Source of the DNA: Cytobacillus horneckiae
Lineage (GTDB): Bacteria; Bacillota; Bacilli; Bacillales; Cytobacillaceae
Assembly (NCBI RefSeq): GCF_002835735.1
Contig: NZ_PISD01000039.1
Location: 1 to 51,079, forward strand
DNA length: 51,079 nucleotides
Direction of reading: 5' to 3'
Part shown: one piece after another, positions 32,400 to 39,980 of the stretch
How the letters are laid out: each line of letters starts with the position of its first letter
Numbering within the stretch: the stretch's first letter is position 1
Notes under the pieces: model-generated
Told to the model about the DNA's origin: nothing
Databases searched by the model: none
Seen by the model: the letters and a program-made list of their open reading frames with translations, nothing else
Program-made: the position numbers and the translations under genes

Positions 32400-32844
32400 T
32401 TTCGTCTCAAACGGAAAGTATAATGTAAGTATAAAAGACGGTTACTTAAGCTGGAGTCGAAAAGGATTAAGAAACTTTATGATCCAAGGTTCCAAAGGAG
32501 AAAAATCTATTCCAATTAAAAGCATTACAGCCATTCAACTAAAAGAACCAGGATTAACAACAGGGTATATACAATTTGCATACAGCGGTTCTTCAGAAAG
32601 TAAAGGCGGTACAATGAGTGCCGTTAATGACGAGAACACGATTTTATTTTTAAAAAAGGAATTAATGCAAGCTAAAGAATTAAAGAGTATGGTTGAATCT
32701 ATCCAACGCCAAAATAGTACCTCATCACCTCAAATTAGCGGTGCTGATGAAATTATTAAGTTTAGAAATCGTGAGATTCCGGTTCTTAAGATGTGGGTTC
32801 GATTCCTGCCGAGGGCGTTAACAAAAATACACCCATTATTTTGA
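32383..32844 (+). pseudogene. DUF4429/SHOCT-type phage protein, truncated at an att-like sequence
   Basis: The N-terminal ~115 residues fit a DUF4429 (PH-like) domain: FNFVSNGKYNVSIKDGYLSWSRKG...GYIQFAYSG...AVNDENTILF. It then begins a SHOCT motif (ADEIIKF) that normally continues with FKxLLDxGxITxEEFxxKK. Instead the reading frame runs at 32770 straight into 48 bp identical to the 3' part of tRNA-Arg, which is translated as nonsense up to 32844. So the last ~25 residues are replaced. GTG (32383) lies 9 nt after GGGGAGAG; TTG at 32380 or ATG at 32389 are alternatives. Confidence 0.7.
32770..32817 (+). other. 48-bp copy of the tRNA-Arg 3' half (att core), inverted relative to the tRNA
   Basis: It is identical over 48 bp to the tRNA-Arg(CCG) from the anticodon stem to the discriminator base (36639-36686 on the other strand). 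This is the typical length and position of a tyrosine-integrase attachment core. Because it faces the opposite way it cannot be the excision partner of the tRNA site; recombination between the two would invert 32770-36686. Confidence 0.85.
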
Positions 32845-33017
32845 ATATCCGTTGCAGTACCAGTTCTATTAAATGCCGATAAACGATGATATATCAATGC
32901 TTATAAAGCTTTTCAGTGTTTCCACTACATACTATACAGCACAAAAACGAACCTTACGTTAAGACAATAGTACCTGAAGTGGATATACTTGCCAATTCCC
33001 TCAATCTAACCATTAAG
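32845..33017. other. Gap after the att-like copy, no gene
   Basis: It holds TATCCGTTGCA (32846-32856), which also occurs in the D-arm of the tRNA-Arg at 36690-36700 on the same strand, possibly by chance. No coding frame is seen. Confidence 0.35.
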
Positions 33018-33437
33018 CTATATTACTTGTTTCCTAACGCTGATCCTCCGTTTAGTAACTCCCATTAATCCTGTATCATAAGCGTGCTTGATGTTTTCCC
33101 CATTCGTAGCCCATTCTAAGTTCGAAACATAGTTGTTTTGTTTATTTCCATTTGAATGATTAACTTGCGGTTTATTTTCTGGATTTGGAATAAATGCTTC
33201 AGATACAAGGCGATGTATCTTCATCGTTTTCTGTTTTCCGTTTTGGCAGAGATTAATCTGCTGATAACCTTTTGAAGAGGTTCCTTGTTTAAGGATTTTT
33301 TCTGCTATTGTTTTATTCTGGCCGTCTGATCTAACAATCGTTCGTTCCAGACTTTTTACTCGACCTTTATTGCTCACCTGATATAAGCCCTCATAACCCG
33401 ATATGTCCTTCCAAATTTCCAATTCGATCAGCCCCAA
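33018..33437 (-). CDS. HNH endonuclease with NUMOD4 motif (homing type)
   Basis: 139 residues. NUMOD4 at the N-terminus ([24 protein letters not shown]), then an HNH_3 core: [52 protein letters not shown], with the His and Asn of the ββα-metal site visible. Such free-standing enzymes nick or cut DNA and spread by homing in phages. It sits next to the att-like copy, alone. The frame is complete for the family. Confidence 0.88.
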   Translation of the reverse strand: MGLIELEIWKDISGYEGLYQVSNKGRVKSLERTIVRSDGQNKTIAEKILKQGTSSKGYQQINLCQNGKQKTMKIHRLVSEAFIPNPENKPQVNHSNGNKQNNYVSNLEWATNGENIKHAYDTGLMGVTKRRISVRKQVI

Positions 33438-33540
33438 TAATTGTTATAACCAAATGTTATGAATTATCGGAGAGGACTTCTATAAAACCTTTCGCTTTTT
33501 TATTGAATCTTCCTTACATTCCAAAAAACCCTTCAAATAT

Positions 33541-33562
33541 AAAAAAGCATCCAGAGGGATGC
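33541..33562 (-). terminator. Terminator of the 33569-34150 gene
   Basis: GCATCC/GGATGC stem with a 4-nt loop and six T on the minus strand. It closely resembles the hairpin at 35101-35120. Confidence 0.75.
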
Positions 33563-33568
33563 ATATAA

Positions 33569-34150
33569 TTATTCTTTACCGTATACTTTAAGAAGTCTTT
33601 GAAAAGCTTCGTTATCTTGTACGACATTAAGATACTCTACTTCTTTTTTTAAATGTAATAATTGCAATTCTTCTGTGTTAGAAATTATTGGACTTTTTGA
33701 AGCGATAGTTGCACTCACTAATTGTGTCAATGGTTCTCCAATTGCTTGCTTAAAGTTAAAGCCTAGAAGTTGCAAAATATTTAAAGTTTCCTTAGATAAT
33801 ATTGGCTTAATAATATGTAAAGCCATTGTGGCTTTTTCAGCTTCTTCACCTTCGTTTTCTTGTAAGAGTGTTTCTAACAAAGGAATAATATTTTCGGTTA
33901 TATATTCAATATCCTCATCTGAAATCTTTTGCATAATTAATTTTTCTTCATAGGCTTGTACGATTTGAATTAATTGATTTTTATCAGAGATTAAATCATT
34001 TATTATTTCTTCAAGATTTCTTATTACTTGTTCCTGATCCCCTGTCGTTTTTGCGGTCTTTATTTTATCTATTATTGCTGTTGCACTATTTTTTGTTAAA
34101 ATGCCCGCAAAATTAAAACCTAGTTTCATTAATTCAGAATTTATATCCAT
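33569..34150 (-). CDS. Unknown helical protein, phage cargo
   Basis: 193 residues, all helical and acidic, no membrane segment. Two stretches resemble one another: LMKLGFNFAGILTKNSATAII near the N-terminus and LQLLGFNFKQAIGEPLTQLVSATI near residue 130. This suggests an internal duplication of a LGFNF-containing helix pair, separated by a coiled-coil-like middle (IIPLLETLLQENEGEEAEKATMALHIIKPIL). I do not recognise a family. It has its own leader repeat (34175-34222) and terminator, so it behaves as a single-gene unit in the mobile region. Confidence 0.65.
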   Translation of the reverse strand: MDINSELMKLGFNFAGILTKNSATAIIDKIKTAKTTGDQEQVIRNLEEIINDLISDKNQLIQIVQAYEEKLIMQKISDEDIEYITENIIPLLETLLQENEGEEAEKATMALHIIKPILSKETLNILQLLGFNFKQAIGEPLTQLVSATIASKSPIISNTEELQLLHLKKEVEYLNVVQDNEAFQRLLKVYGKE

Positions 34151-34174
34151 TAAACTAAAACCTCCTTACCTACT

Positions 34175-34222
34175 CAATTCGACAAAAGGATATATTTTCC
34201 TTCTGCTACCGACAAAAAATCA
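34175..34222 (-). repeat. Shared 5' leader element, copy A
   Basis: ATTCGACAAAAGGATATATTTTCCTTCTGCTACCGACA (split by variable bases) lies 25-70 bp before the start of the 33569-34150 gene. AAGGA/TCCTT can pair. Copies B and C lie at the same distance before the next two genes. Confidence 0.7.
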
Positions 34223-34264
34223 CCCCGAATGATACTATAAAAATAAACATTCATTTTGAATTTC

Positions 34265-35020
34265 CTAAATAATTGCAAATTCAAACTCATCTTCAGAAAG
34301 TAATTCTTTGGTACTTGTCACTTTTGATTTATCTCTTATATCCCCAATATTCAATTTGTAATATTCATCAACAGATTTTTTAGTTAAAATGAACCTTACT
34401 TCCCTTTGTTGTTTAAAGAAGTTATCTTTCCAAAATAAAATGTTCACGGATAGTTCATCAAATTCCTGTTTTCTTGTGGCACTATAATATTTATAATCCT
34501 GATACCGCACATCTCCAATAGCTATCCCTAAATCTAATTTGTTTGATGATTCTATCATTCTGTCTGTAAATTCATTTGTTAAAATTACTGCTGTATCACC
34601 AAAAGTTTCCTCAAATAATATTTGATCTTCCAATGATATATCAATTTTTGCAGTTATTATTTCATTTTCCACTTTAGTAATTACAAAATCACTTGATTGA
34701 AAATGAGTAAGACAAAAGAGAGGCATCTTCTCCGTTCCCCTATATCTTTCAACCATTTCCCCTGAAGATGAAGTGGCAATAACCATTCCTGTCTTAGGGT
34801 CAATAAGTTTAACTCTTGTACTCCTAACCACATGTGATACTTCTAGTTTGTCTCCTTGACCTTTTTCTTTTGTCTTTTTTTCCAACTCTATAAAATAATT
34901 AAAATTTTTCATATAAATTGTTCCGTTTAGGAGGTCGTCCAAGTATTCTTTCTTCAAGAACTTGACGTACATTCCAATATTTTCGTATCCTTTAATCTCA
35001 TTTAACCTTTTACCTATCAT
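34265..35020 (-). CDS. Unknown protein, phage cargo
   Basis: 251 residues, mixed alpha/beta, soluble. Segments of note: YVKFLKKEYLDDLLNGTIYMKNFNYFIELE, KGQGDKLE, PLFCLTHFQSSDFV, FGDTAVILTNEFTDRMI and FWKDNFFKQQREVRFIL. This series (YMxNxxYFxxLE, GDKxE, FCLTxF, FGDxAVIL, KDxxFxxQxExRF) recurs in hypothetical proteins of Firmicutes and their phages, as I recall, but I cannot name a function. It is preceded by leader repeat B. Candidate for an anti-phage or host-takeover factor by location only. Confidence 0.65.
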   Translation of the reverse strand: MIGKRLNEIKGYENIGMYVKFLKKEYLDDLLNGTIYMKNFNYFIELEKKTKEKGQGDKLEVSHVVRSTRVKLIDPKTGMVIATSSSGEMVERYRGTEKMPLFCLTHFQSSDFVITKVENEIITAKIDISLEDQILFEETFGDTAVILTNEFTDRMIESSNKLDLGIAIGDVRYQDYKYYSATRKQEFDELSVNILFWKDNFFKQQREVRFILTKKSVDEYYKLNIGDIRDKSKVTSTKELLSEDEFEFAII

Positions 35021-35060
35021 GTTATCTACTCATTTCTTTATTTTTATTCAGTTTAAAATA

Positions 35061-35102
35061 TTCAACAGAAAGGAGATAATTCCCTTCTATAACCGATAGA
35101 AA
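35061..35102 (-). repeat. Shared 5' leader element, copy B
   Basis: TTCAACAGAAAGGAGATAAT, TCCCTTCTATAACCGATAGA: same pattern as copies A and C, 41-80 bp before the start at 35020. Confidence 0.65.
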
Positions 35103-35120
35103 AAGCACCCAGAAGGATGC
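35101..35120 (-). terminator. Terminator of the 35127-35579 gene
   Basis: GCACCC/GGATGC hairpin with a T run on the minus strand; a near copy of the hairpin at 33541-33562. It directly adjoins leader copy B. Confidence 0.6.
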
Positions 35121-35126
35121 TACAAC

Positions 35127-35579
35127 TTACTTAGCTTTAATACTAAGTACATCAAATTTTGATCTAATAATTCTGGAATCAAGACGAATAATATCTCTTT
35201 CTAATAGTTGTTTTTGTTGATTCAGATCTTCTCTTATTTCATTAATTAATTTCCTAGTACCGCTGATATGTTTAATGGAAACATTAGTAATCTTTTCTTC
35301 AATGATACCTAGGGTTCTAGGTTCATCCACTAAAACTCTCTTTAAAGTTTCGGTATCATAATTTTGTCCTAACTTTATTTTCTCTCTTATTAAGTTTAGT
35401 TCAAACTGGATCATATCCAAATATCTAACCATTATTTGTTTATCTTCATCTAACTCTTTTTTCCAGTTTGAAACCTCTTCTTTTTTCTTAAACTTCCCAG
35501 ATACATAAAAACCTGAAACTACACCGGAAACCAAACCAGTCCCCAGACCAATTAGGGTATTTAATATTATATCGTTCAT
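35127..35579 (-). CDS. Membrane-anchored coiled-coil protein, unknown
   Basis: 150 residues. A single N-terminal membrane helix rich in glycine (about 5-27: ILNTLIGLGTGLVSGVVSGFYVSG) is followed by a basic stop-transfer segment (KFKKKEE) and a long charged helical region likely to form a coiled coil inside the cell. No known domain. With its own leader copy C and a terminator it is a single-gene unit. The layout recalls small phage-encoded membrane sensors or exclusion proteins, but that is inference. Confidence 0.65.
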   Translation of the reverse strand: MNDIILNTLIGLGTGLVSGVVSGFYVSGKFKKKEEVSNWKKELDEDKQIMVRYLDMIQFELNLIREKIKLGQNYDTETLKRVLVDEPRTLGIIEEKITNVSIKHISGTRKLINEIREDLNQQKQLLERDIIRLDSRIIRSKFDVLSIKAK

Positions 35580-35604
35580 TTACCTTAATCCCCTTTTAGC
35601 TTAT

Positions 35605-35648
35605 AATTCGACAAAAGGAGATAATTTCCTTTTTATTATCGTCTTTTT
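35605..35648 (-). repeat. Shared 5' leader element, copy C
   Basis: AATTCGACAAAAGGAGATAA, TTTCCTTTTTATTATCGTC: same pattern as A and B, 26-68 bp before the start at 35579. Confidence 0.7.
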
Positions 35649-35727
35649 TCATTTCTCAACTATATAATTAAATTATTATTGATTTAAATTAAAGAAATTT
35701 AAAATATAAAATTGGGGGATATCAATA

Positions 35728-36051
35728 ATGAAAAAGGAAATTGATTTACTAGGCTTTATAAAACTTAATCCAAAATATTTGATTGGTTTAGTTATTGCTT
35801 CTGCTATACTTCTATTTTCACCTGATATATTTTTGAATAAACTTGCAATTACTTCATTTGTAGATAAATACAGAGTTTGGATTGGTTTAGTTTTCTTAGT
35901 TACAGCCTCTTTATTAATTTCACATCTAATTTGGTATATATCCTATTCTGTAAAAGATAGATTAGATGGACAATCGTTTCAGAAGTTGGGAAAACAAAGG
36001 CTTAAAAATTTAACTCCAAGAGAAAAAGAAATACTAATTGACGCTTATTGA
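35728..36051 (+). pseudogene. SieB-like superinfection exclusion protein, C-terminally truncated
   Basis: 107 residues. Two membrane helices (about 17-33 and 48-72: YRVWIGLVFLVTASLLISHLIWYI), then a cytoplasmic start RLKNLTPREKEIL. This matches the N-terminal half of SieB-type proteins, in which LTxxEKxIL leads into another ~80-100 residues. Here homology stops at about 36034-36042 and the frame ends eight codons later, in sequence belonging to the integrase relic on the other strand. Probably the product of a deletion; whether the short protein still acts is unknown. Confidence 0.6.
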
Positions 36052-36496
36052 AAGTTGCGCCTACTTCATGACGTTTTTTTAATTGTTGTATGCCTTCATA
36101 AGGATTTTTACTGACATACTTTTTACGTAAACAAAAGGCAAAGAATGTTAGACCTGCTCTAAGTCGCGTGTTAATGGTATTTATTGCACGTCCTAAACTT
36201 TGTTGATGTTCAATAAACTTTTCAATATGAGTCGTATTAATTTTTCTAATATCGTTAATTGGTGCTTCAATTTCTGCTAAACTTCTCATAGTTTGAAGTA
36301 ATTCTTTGTCATAAAAAGTAATAGTATGAGGTGAAAGTCCTTTTATTCGACAGTTCTTTAAAAATTCAACATAGGCTTGTTTGAAATTAGAAATTGTTTT
36401 AGTTCTGGTGGATAAAGATTGAAGTGATTGTTTTACTTCTATTTTAGAAATGGCTTTTCTTCTAGTAGCGATAGTAGTAACCTCCTTTGCTAACAA
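36040..36496 (-). pseudogene. Tyrosine recombinase (phage integrase), N-terminal part only
   Basis: About 150 residues remain: a basic N-terminus (ATRRKAISKIEVKQSL), then the SAM-like core-binding domain (FKQAYVEFLKNCRIKGLSPHTITFYDKELL ... HIEKFIEHQQSLGRAINTINTRLRAGLTFFAFCLRKKYVSKNPYEGIQQLKKRHEVGATFNKRQL). The whole catalytic domain with the R-H-R-Y residues is missing. A GGAGG lies 8 nt before an ATC codon (36472-36470) at the natural start, so the original ATG seems mutated; an upstream TTG at 36496 lies before the ribosome-binding site. It lies 140 bp from the tRNA-Arg, as expected for the element that used it. Confidence 0.8.
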
Positions 36497-36515
36497 GGAG
36501 CGTGTTATATTACTT

Positions 36516-36600
36516 GGTATTTTTCGTGGTATTTATTAATCATGAAGTCTGATAAAAAAGGCAATAAAAAAACAGTATCCCCACGAAATAAATACCGTAG
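36516..36600. other. Possible integrase arm-type sites
   Basis: ATAAATACC(A/G) occurs in opposite orientations at about 36529-36537 and 36587-36596, each flanked by CACGAA and further AAATACC/AAATACT variants. Such repeats between int and att are typical arm-binding sites; unproven here. Confidence 0.35.
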
Positions 36601-36610
36601 AAATACTGTT
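36566..36610 (-). terminator. Terminator of tRNA-Arg
   Basis: Minus-strand AACAGTAT/ATACTGTT stem with a structured loop, then a run of six T residues. It lies 29 bp downstream of the tRNA 3' end. Confidence 0.7.
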
Positions 36611-36638
36611 ATATTAACCTTTATAACTAATTTTATAG

Positions 36639-36710
36639 CGCCCTCGGCAGGAATCGAACCCACATCTTAAGAACCGGAATCTCACGTGCTATCCGTTGCA
36701 CCACGAGGGC
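36639..36710 (-). tRNA. tRNA-Arg (anticodon CCG)
   Basis: 72 nt without encoded CCA. Acceptor stem GCCCTCG/CGAGGGC, D-arm GTGC/GCAC, anticodon arm TGAGA-TTCCGGT-TCTTA giving anticodon CCG (codon CGG), TPsiC loop GTTCGATTC and discriminator G. It lies next to clpP, as a tRNA-Arg does in B. subtilis. Its 3' 48 bp are the attachment core of the adjacent phage element. Confidence 0.93.
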
Positions 36711-36890
36711 ATAAAATGAAATAGTGACGCTCACAAAATTTTCAGCGTTACGAGTATTAATTATATGGTATATTTAGCTAGTTTGCAAGCTTTCTTTGTT
36801 TAAATGAAGGGATTTTTGGGTATCATGGAAACGGGACAACCTTGATACGAATGATGTCGAACGATTCCTTATAAGTTGAAAGCCGATTCG

Positions 36891-36920
36891 TTTGACCTTT
36901 ATTGACCATCCGTGTATTAT
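36891..36920 (+). promoter_or_regulatory. clpP promoter with CtsR box
   Basis: TTTGACCTTTATTGACC (36891-36907) is, read on the other strand, GGTCAAT-AAA-GGTCAAA, the tandem heptamer bound by CtsR with one mismatch. It overlaps a sigma-A promoter TTGACC (36892) - 17 bp - TATTAT (36915). clpP is thus expected to be heat- and stress-induced. Confidence 0.85.
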
Positions 36921-37001
36921 AAAACTACATACATTTACCAATGGTGAGGTTCTTTTTAAAATACCTTGCTACACTTTTTACCTTTGAAGGAGGAATTGGA
37001 A

Positions 37002-37601
37002 ATGAACTTAATCCCTACAGTAATTGAACAAACAAACAGAGGGGAACGCGCTTACGATATTTACTCTCGCCTTTTAAAAGACCGTATTATCATGCTGGGA
37101 AGCGCAATTGACGACAACGTGGCAAACTCCATTGTCGCTCAGCTATTATTCCTTGAAGCAGAAAACCCTGATAAGGATATTACATTATACATCAACAGCC
37201 CTGGCGGAAGTATTACTGCTGGTATGGCCATCTATGACACAATGCAATATATCAAGCCGAATGTTTCTACTATCTGCACAGGTATGGCAGCGTCCATGGG
37301 TGCATTCCTTCTTGCTGCTGGTGAGAAAGGCAAGCGTTTTGCCCTCCCAAACAGTGAAGTAATGATCCACCAACCACTTGGCGGTGCACAGGGTCAAGCA
37401 ACTGAAATTGAAATTGCTGCTAAACGCATCCTTTTCCTACGTGAAAAGTTAAATAGCATTCTTGCGGAGCGCACTGGTCAGCCACTAGACGTTATTTCTA
37501 AAGACACTGACCGTGACAACTTCATGACAGCCGAAAGAGCACTTGAATACGGCTTGATCGATAAAATCATCACAAACAACCCAAACGAGGAAAAGAAATA
37601 A
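37002..37601 (+). CDS. clpP: ATP-dependent Clp protease proteolytic subunit
   Basis: 199 residues starting [26 protein letters not shown]. The ATG at 37002 is 8 nt after AAGGAGG, although the frame is open 12 codons further up. It forms the tetradecameric chamber used with ClpX, ClpC or ClpE. Catalytic Ser in [11 protein letters not shown], His in [16 protein letters not shown], Asp in DRDNFM. It degrades tmRNA-tagged proteins, linking it to ssrA/smpB in this window. It is divergent from the tRNA-Arg. Confidence 0.98.
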   Translation: MNLIPTVIEQTNRGERAYDIYSRLLKDRIIMLGSAIDDNVANSIVAQLLFLEAENPDKDITLYINSPGGSITAGMAIYDTMQYIKPNVSTICTGMAASMGAFLLAAGEKGKRFALPNSEVMIHQPLGGAQGQATEIEIAAKRILFLREKLNSILAERTGQPLDVISKDTDRDNFMTAERALEYGLIDKIITNNPNEEKK

Positions 37602-37611
37602 TATTAACCTT

Positions 37612-37645
37612 CAGCAGCCAGCAAAACCGGCTGCTGTTTTTATTT
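37612..37645 (+). terminator. clpP terminator
   Basis: Stem CAGCAGCC/GGCTGCTG with a 9-nt loop, then TTTTTATTT. Confidence 0.9.
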
Positions 37646-37655
37646 AAATAAAAAA

Positions 37656-37719
37656 TGGGTGCCTGTCACCTACAAGATACGACAGGCAATGTCGAATCCT
37701 GTAGGTGATAGGCACCCAT
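37656..37719. repeat. Palindromic GGTGACAGGCACC element
   Basis: 17-bp arms GGGTGCCTGTCACCTAC and GTAGGTGATAGGCACCC (one mismatch) enclose a loop with a further GACA...TGTC pair. It lies between the convergent clpP and crh genes. It shares its arm with 9885-9973 and 51058-51079. Confidence 0.85.
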
Positions 37720-37747
37720 AACAACATGAAAAAAGAAAAAGCGTTTA

Positions 37748-38008
37748 TTATTGGTTTTCTTCCTGGATGTAGTGTGCGAGTTTGTTTAGGGCTTCGGTTT
37801 CGTCTTTGCCTTCGGCGATGATGGTGACGGTTGAGCCTGCGCTGACGGCCAGACTCATGAGACCCATGATGCTTTTGGCGTTAACCTTTTTTCCTCCTTT
37901 TTCAAGGAAGATGTCGGATGAAAAGCGATTGGCCTCTTGTACAAATAAGGCTGCTGGGCGCGCTTGCAGTCCGGATTTGATCTTAACCTCCACTTGTCTT
38001 TCTACCAT
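37748..38008 (-). CDS. crh: Catabolite repression HPr-like protein Crh
   Basis: 86 residues, HPr fold. Position 15 is Gln (SGLQARPAALFV) instead of the His that accepts phosphate in HPr, while the regulatory serine is kept (AKSIMGLMSL). So it cannot work in PTS transport but can be phosphorylated by HPr kinase and act with CcpA in catabolite repression. It is the last gene of the whiA-yvcK-rapZ block, 19 bp after whiA. Confidence 0.96.
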   Translation of the reverse strand: MVERQVEVKIKSGLQARPAALFVQEANRFSSDIFLEKGGKKVNAKSIMGLMSLAVSAGSTVTIIAEGKDETEALNKLAHYIQEENQ

Positions 38009-38027
38009 GTCTTAACCCTCCAAACCA

Positions 38028-38975
38028 TTAGGAATAATTCAGTTCTCCCGTTTTAATCTTTTCAGCAATTTCATCAATTTTTCTTAATCGATGGTTGATG
38101 CCCGATTTACTTATCGTTCCTCCTGAGACCATTTCACCTAGCTCTTTTAATGTTACATCTTGATAAGCAACTCTAAGTTCTGCAATTTCTCTTAGTCTAT
38201 CCGGAAGTACTTGGAGGCCGACGGTTTGTTCAATATATCTAATATTTTCAACCTGTCTTAATGCCGCACCAATGGTTTTATTCAAGTTCGCTGTTTCGCA
38301 ATTGACGAGCCTGTTTACGGAATTTCTCATATCGCGGACAATCCGGATGTCTTCAAACTTTAGAAGTGCGCTATGTGCACCGACAATATTCAGAAATTCT
38401 GTGATTTTCTCGGCTTCTTTTAAATAAGTAATAAAGCCCTTTTTTCTTTCTAACGTTTTACTATTAAGATCAAAGGTATTCATCAATTTGCTAAGTGCAT
38501 CATTATGCTCTTTATATAACGAAGCGATTTCTAGATGATACGATGATGTTTCTGGATTGTTAACAGATCCTCCAGCAAGGAATGCTCCCCTTAAATAGGC
38601 GCGTTTACAGCATTTCTTTTTAATTAATTCATTGGAAATATCATGTGTAAAGACAAATCCTTCGCTAATGATCTTTAAATCATCAAGAATCATCTTTGCA
38701 TGATCTGCTAAGCGAACAATATACACATTATTTTTCTTTAATCTCATTTTCTTTCTGACAAGAAGCTCTACTTGAGAATTGTAGTTCTTTTTTATAAGCG
38801 TATATATTCTTCTTGCAATTGCCGCATTTTCGGTTTGAATATCCACAATCAACTTTTTATTGGAAAAAGAGAGGGATCCGTTCATCCGGATGAGCGCCGA
38901 CAATTCTGCTTTTCCGCAGCAGTCTTTCGTCTCAAGGTTTGTTAATTCTTTTTTTGTTTCCGAAGCAAAAGACAT
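38028..38975 (-). CDS. whiA: DNA-binding protein WhiA
   Basis: 315 residues. N-terminal LAGLIDADG-like fold (about 20-200: [19 protein letters not shown]..., [23 protein letters not shown]) that has lost nuclease residues, and a C-terminal helix-turn-helix ([40 protein letters not shown]). In Bacillus it influences division and chromosome segregation. It is followed by crh and preceded by yvcK with 36 bp between. Confidence 0.96.
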   Translation of the reverse strand: MSFASETKKELTNLETKDCCGKAELSALIRMNGSLSFSNKKLIVDIQTENAAIARRIYTLIKKNYNSQVELLVRKKMRLKKNNVYIVRLADHAKMILDDLKIISEGFVFTHDISNELIKKKCCKRAYLRGAFLAGGSVNNPETSSYHLEIASLYKEHNDALSKLMNTFDLNSKTLERKKGFITYLKEAEKITEFLNIVGAHSALLKFEDIRIVRDMRNSVNRLVNCETANLNKTIGAALRQVENIRYIEQTVGLQVLPDRLREIAELRVAYQDVTLKELGEMVSGGTISKSGINHRLRKIDEIAEKIKTGELNYS

Positions 38976-39011
38976 ACCTTCACCCCCTACCTGCGATACA
39001 TACCAGTATTT

Positions 39012-39980
39012 TTATTGCTTATCTATTTCTTCTAAAATAAGGTGATAAATCATTTTTGCCACTTCATTCGTATCATGACGAATCGCGCCATTGTCTAAAC
39101 TGACAATTTCACCTTGAATCACATCTATTCCAAGATCATATAATCGGTCCATATCATAAACAACAGGTTTTGCCATCTCTTCTTTATATCTTTCCTGAAT
39201 ATGCTGCGGAATTTCTTCCTGATTGACGAGAATGGTATCTATACATCCAATTTCCATATGGTCATAAATTGCTTGGACATGATCACTCGCTCGATAATTG
39301 AGCGTTTCTCCAGCTTGCGTCATTAGATTGCATATATACAGCTTATTCGCTTTAGCATTACAGACTTCCTGGCCTAAGAATGGCACAAGCAAGTTGGGAA
39401 GGATACTTGTATATAGGCTTCCTGGTCCAATCACAATTAAATCAGCCTGCTTGATTGCTTGAATCGTTTCTGGAAGCGGTGTTATTTTTTCCGCTGTTAA
39501 AAACACCCGCTTAATCTTTTTCCCTGAATAGGGAATTTTTGATTCTCCAGAAACAATGGTACCATCCTCCATCTCTGCATTTAAAACGACACTTTGTTCA
39601 GCAGCTGGCAATACCCTACCTCTGACATTTAGCACTTTACTCATCTCTTGAATCGCATGGACGAAGTCGCCTGTAATTGAGGTCATTGCGGCTAGTATTA
39701 AATTGCCGAGCGAGTGGCCTGACAATTCATTCGAAGTTGTAAAACGATGCTGAAACATTTCCTCGACTAAAGGTTCTACATCTGATAGAGCAGCTAAAAC
39801 ATTACGAATATCACCTGGAGGAGGGATGTTTAAGTCTTCCCTCAGCCTGCCCGAGCTGCCGCCATCATCAGCAACCGTCACAATTGCAGTAATATCCACA
39901 GGGTATTTTTTTAGGCCCCGCAATAATACCGGCAAGCCTGTGCCGCCACCGATGATGACTATCCTCGGTTTTCTGTTCAT
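39012..39980 (-). CDS. yvcK: YvcK/CofD-like gluconeogenesis factor
   Basis: 322 residues. Starts [42 protein letters not shown], the nucleotide-sugar-binding motif of the family; later [11 protein letters not shown] and [17 protein letters not shown]. The B. subtilis protein binds UDP-GlcNAc and is needed on gluconeogenic carbon and for cell-wall homeostasis. It overlaps rapZ by 4 bp, so translation is coupled. Confidence 0.95.
   Translation of the reverse strand: MNRKPRIVIIGGGTGLPVLLRGLKKYPVDITAIVTVADDGGSSGRLREDLNIPPPGDIRNVLAALSDVEPLVEEMFQHRFTTSNELSGHSLGNLILAAMTSITGDFVHAIQEMSKVLNVRGRVLPAAEQSVVLNAEMEDGTIVSGESKIPYSGKKIKRVFLTAEKITPLPETIQAIKQADLIVIGPGSLYTSILPNLLVPFLGQEVCNAKANKLYICNLMTQAGETLNYRASDHVQAIYDHMEIGCIDTILVNQEEIPQHIQERYKEEMAKPVVYDMDRLYDLGIDVIQGEIVSLDNGAIRHDTNEVAKMIYHLILEEIDKQ

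Noticed and set aside
32846..33017. tRNA-like D-arm sequences near the HNH gene, considered as a phage tRNA or intron boundary
   Set aside because: Only isolated matches such as TATCCGTTGCA and, on the minus strand, AGCTTAATGGTTAGA; no acceptor or TPsiC arm closes a cloverleaf.
37748..38008. HPr (ptsH)
   Set aside because: The phospho-accepting His15 is Gln and the gene lies after whiA rather than beside ptsI, so it is Crh.
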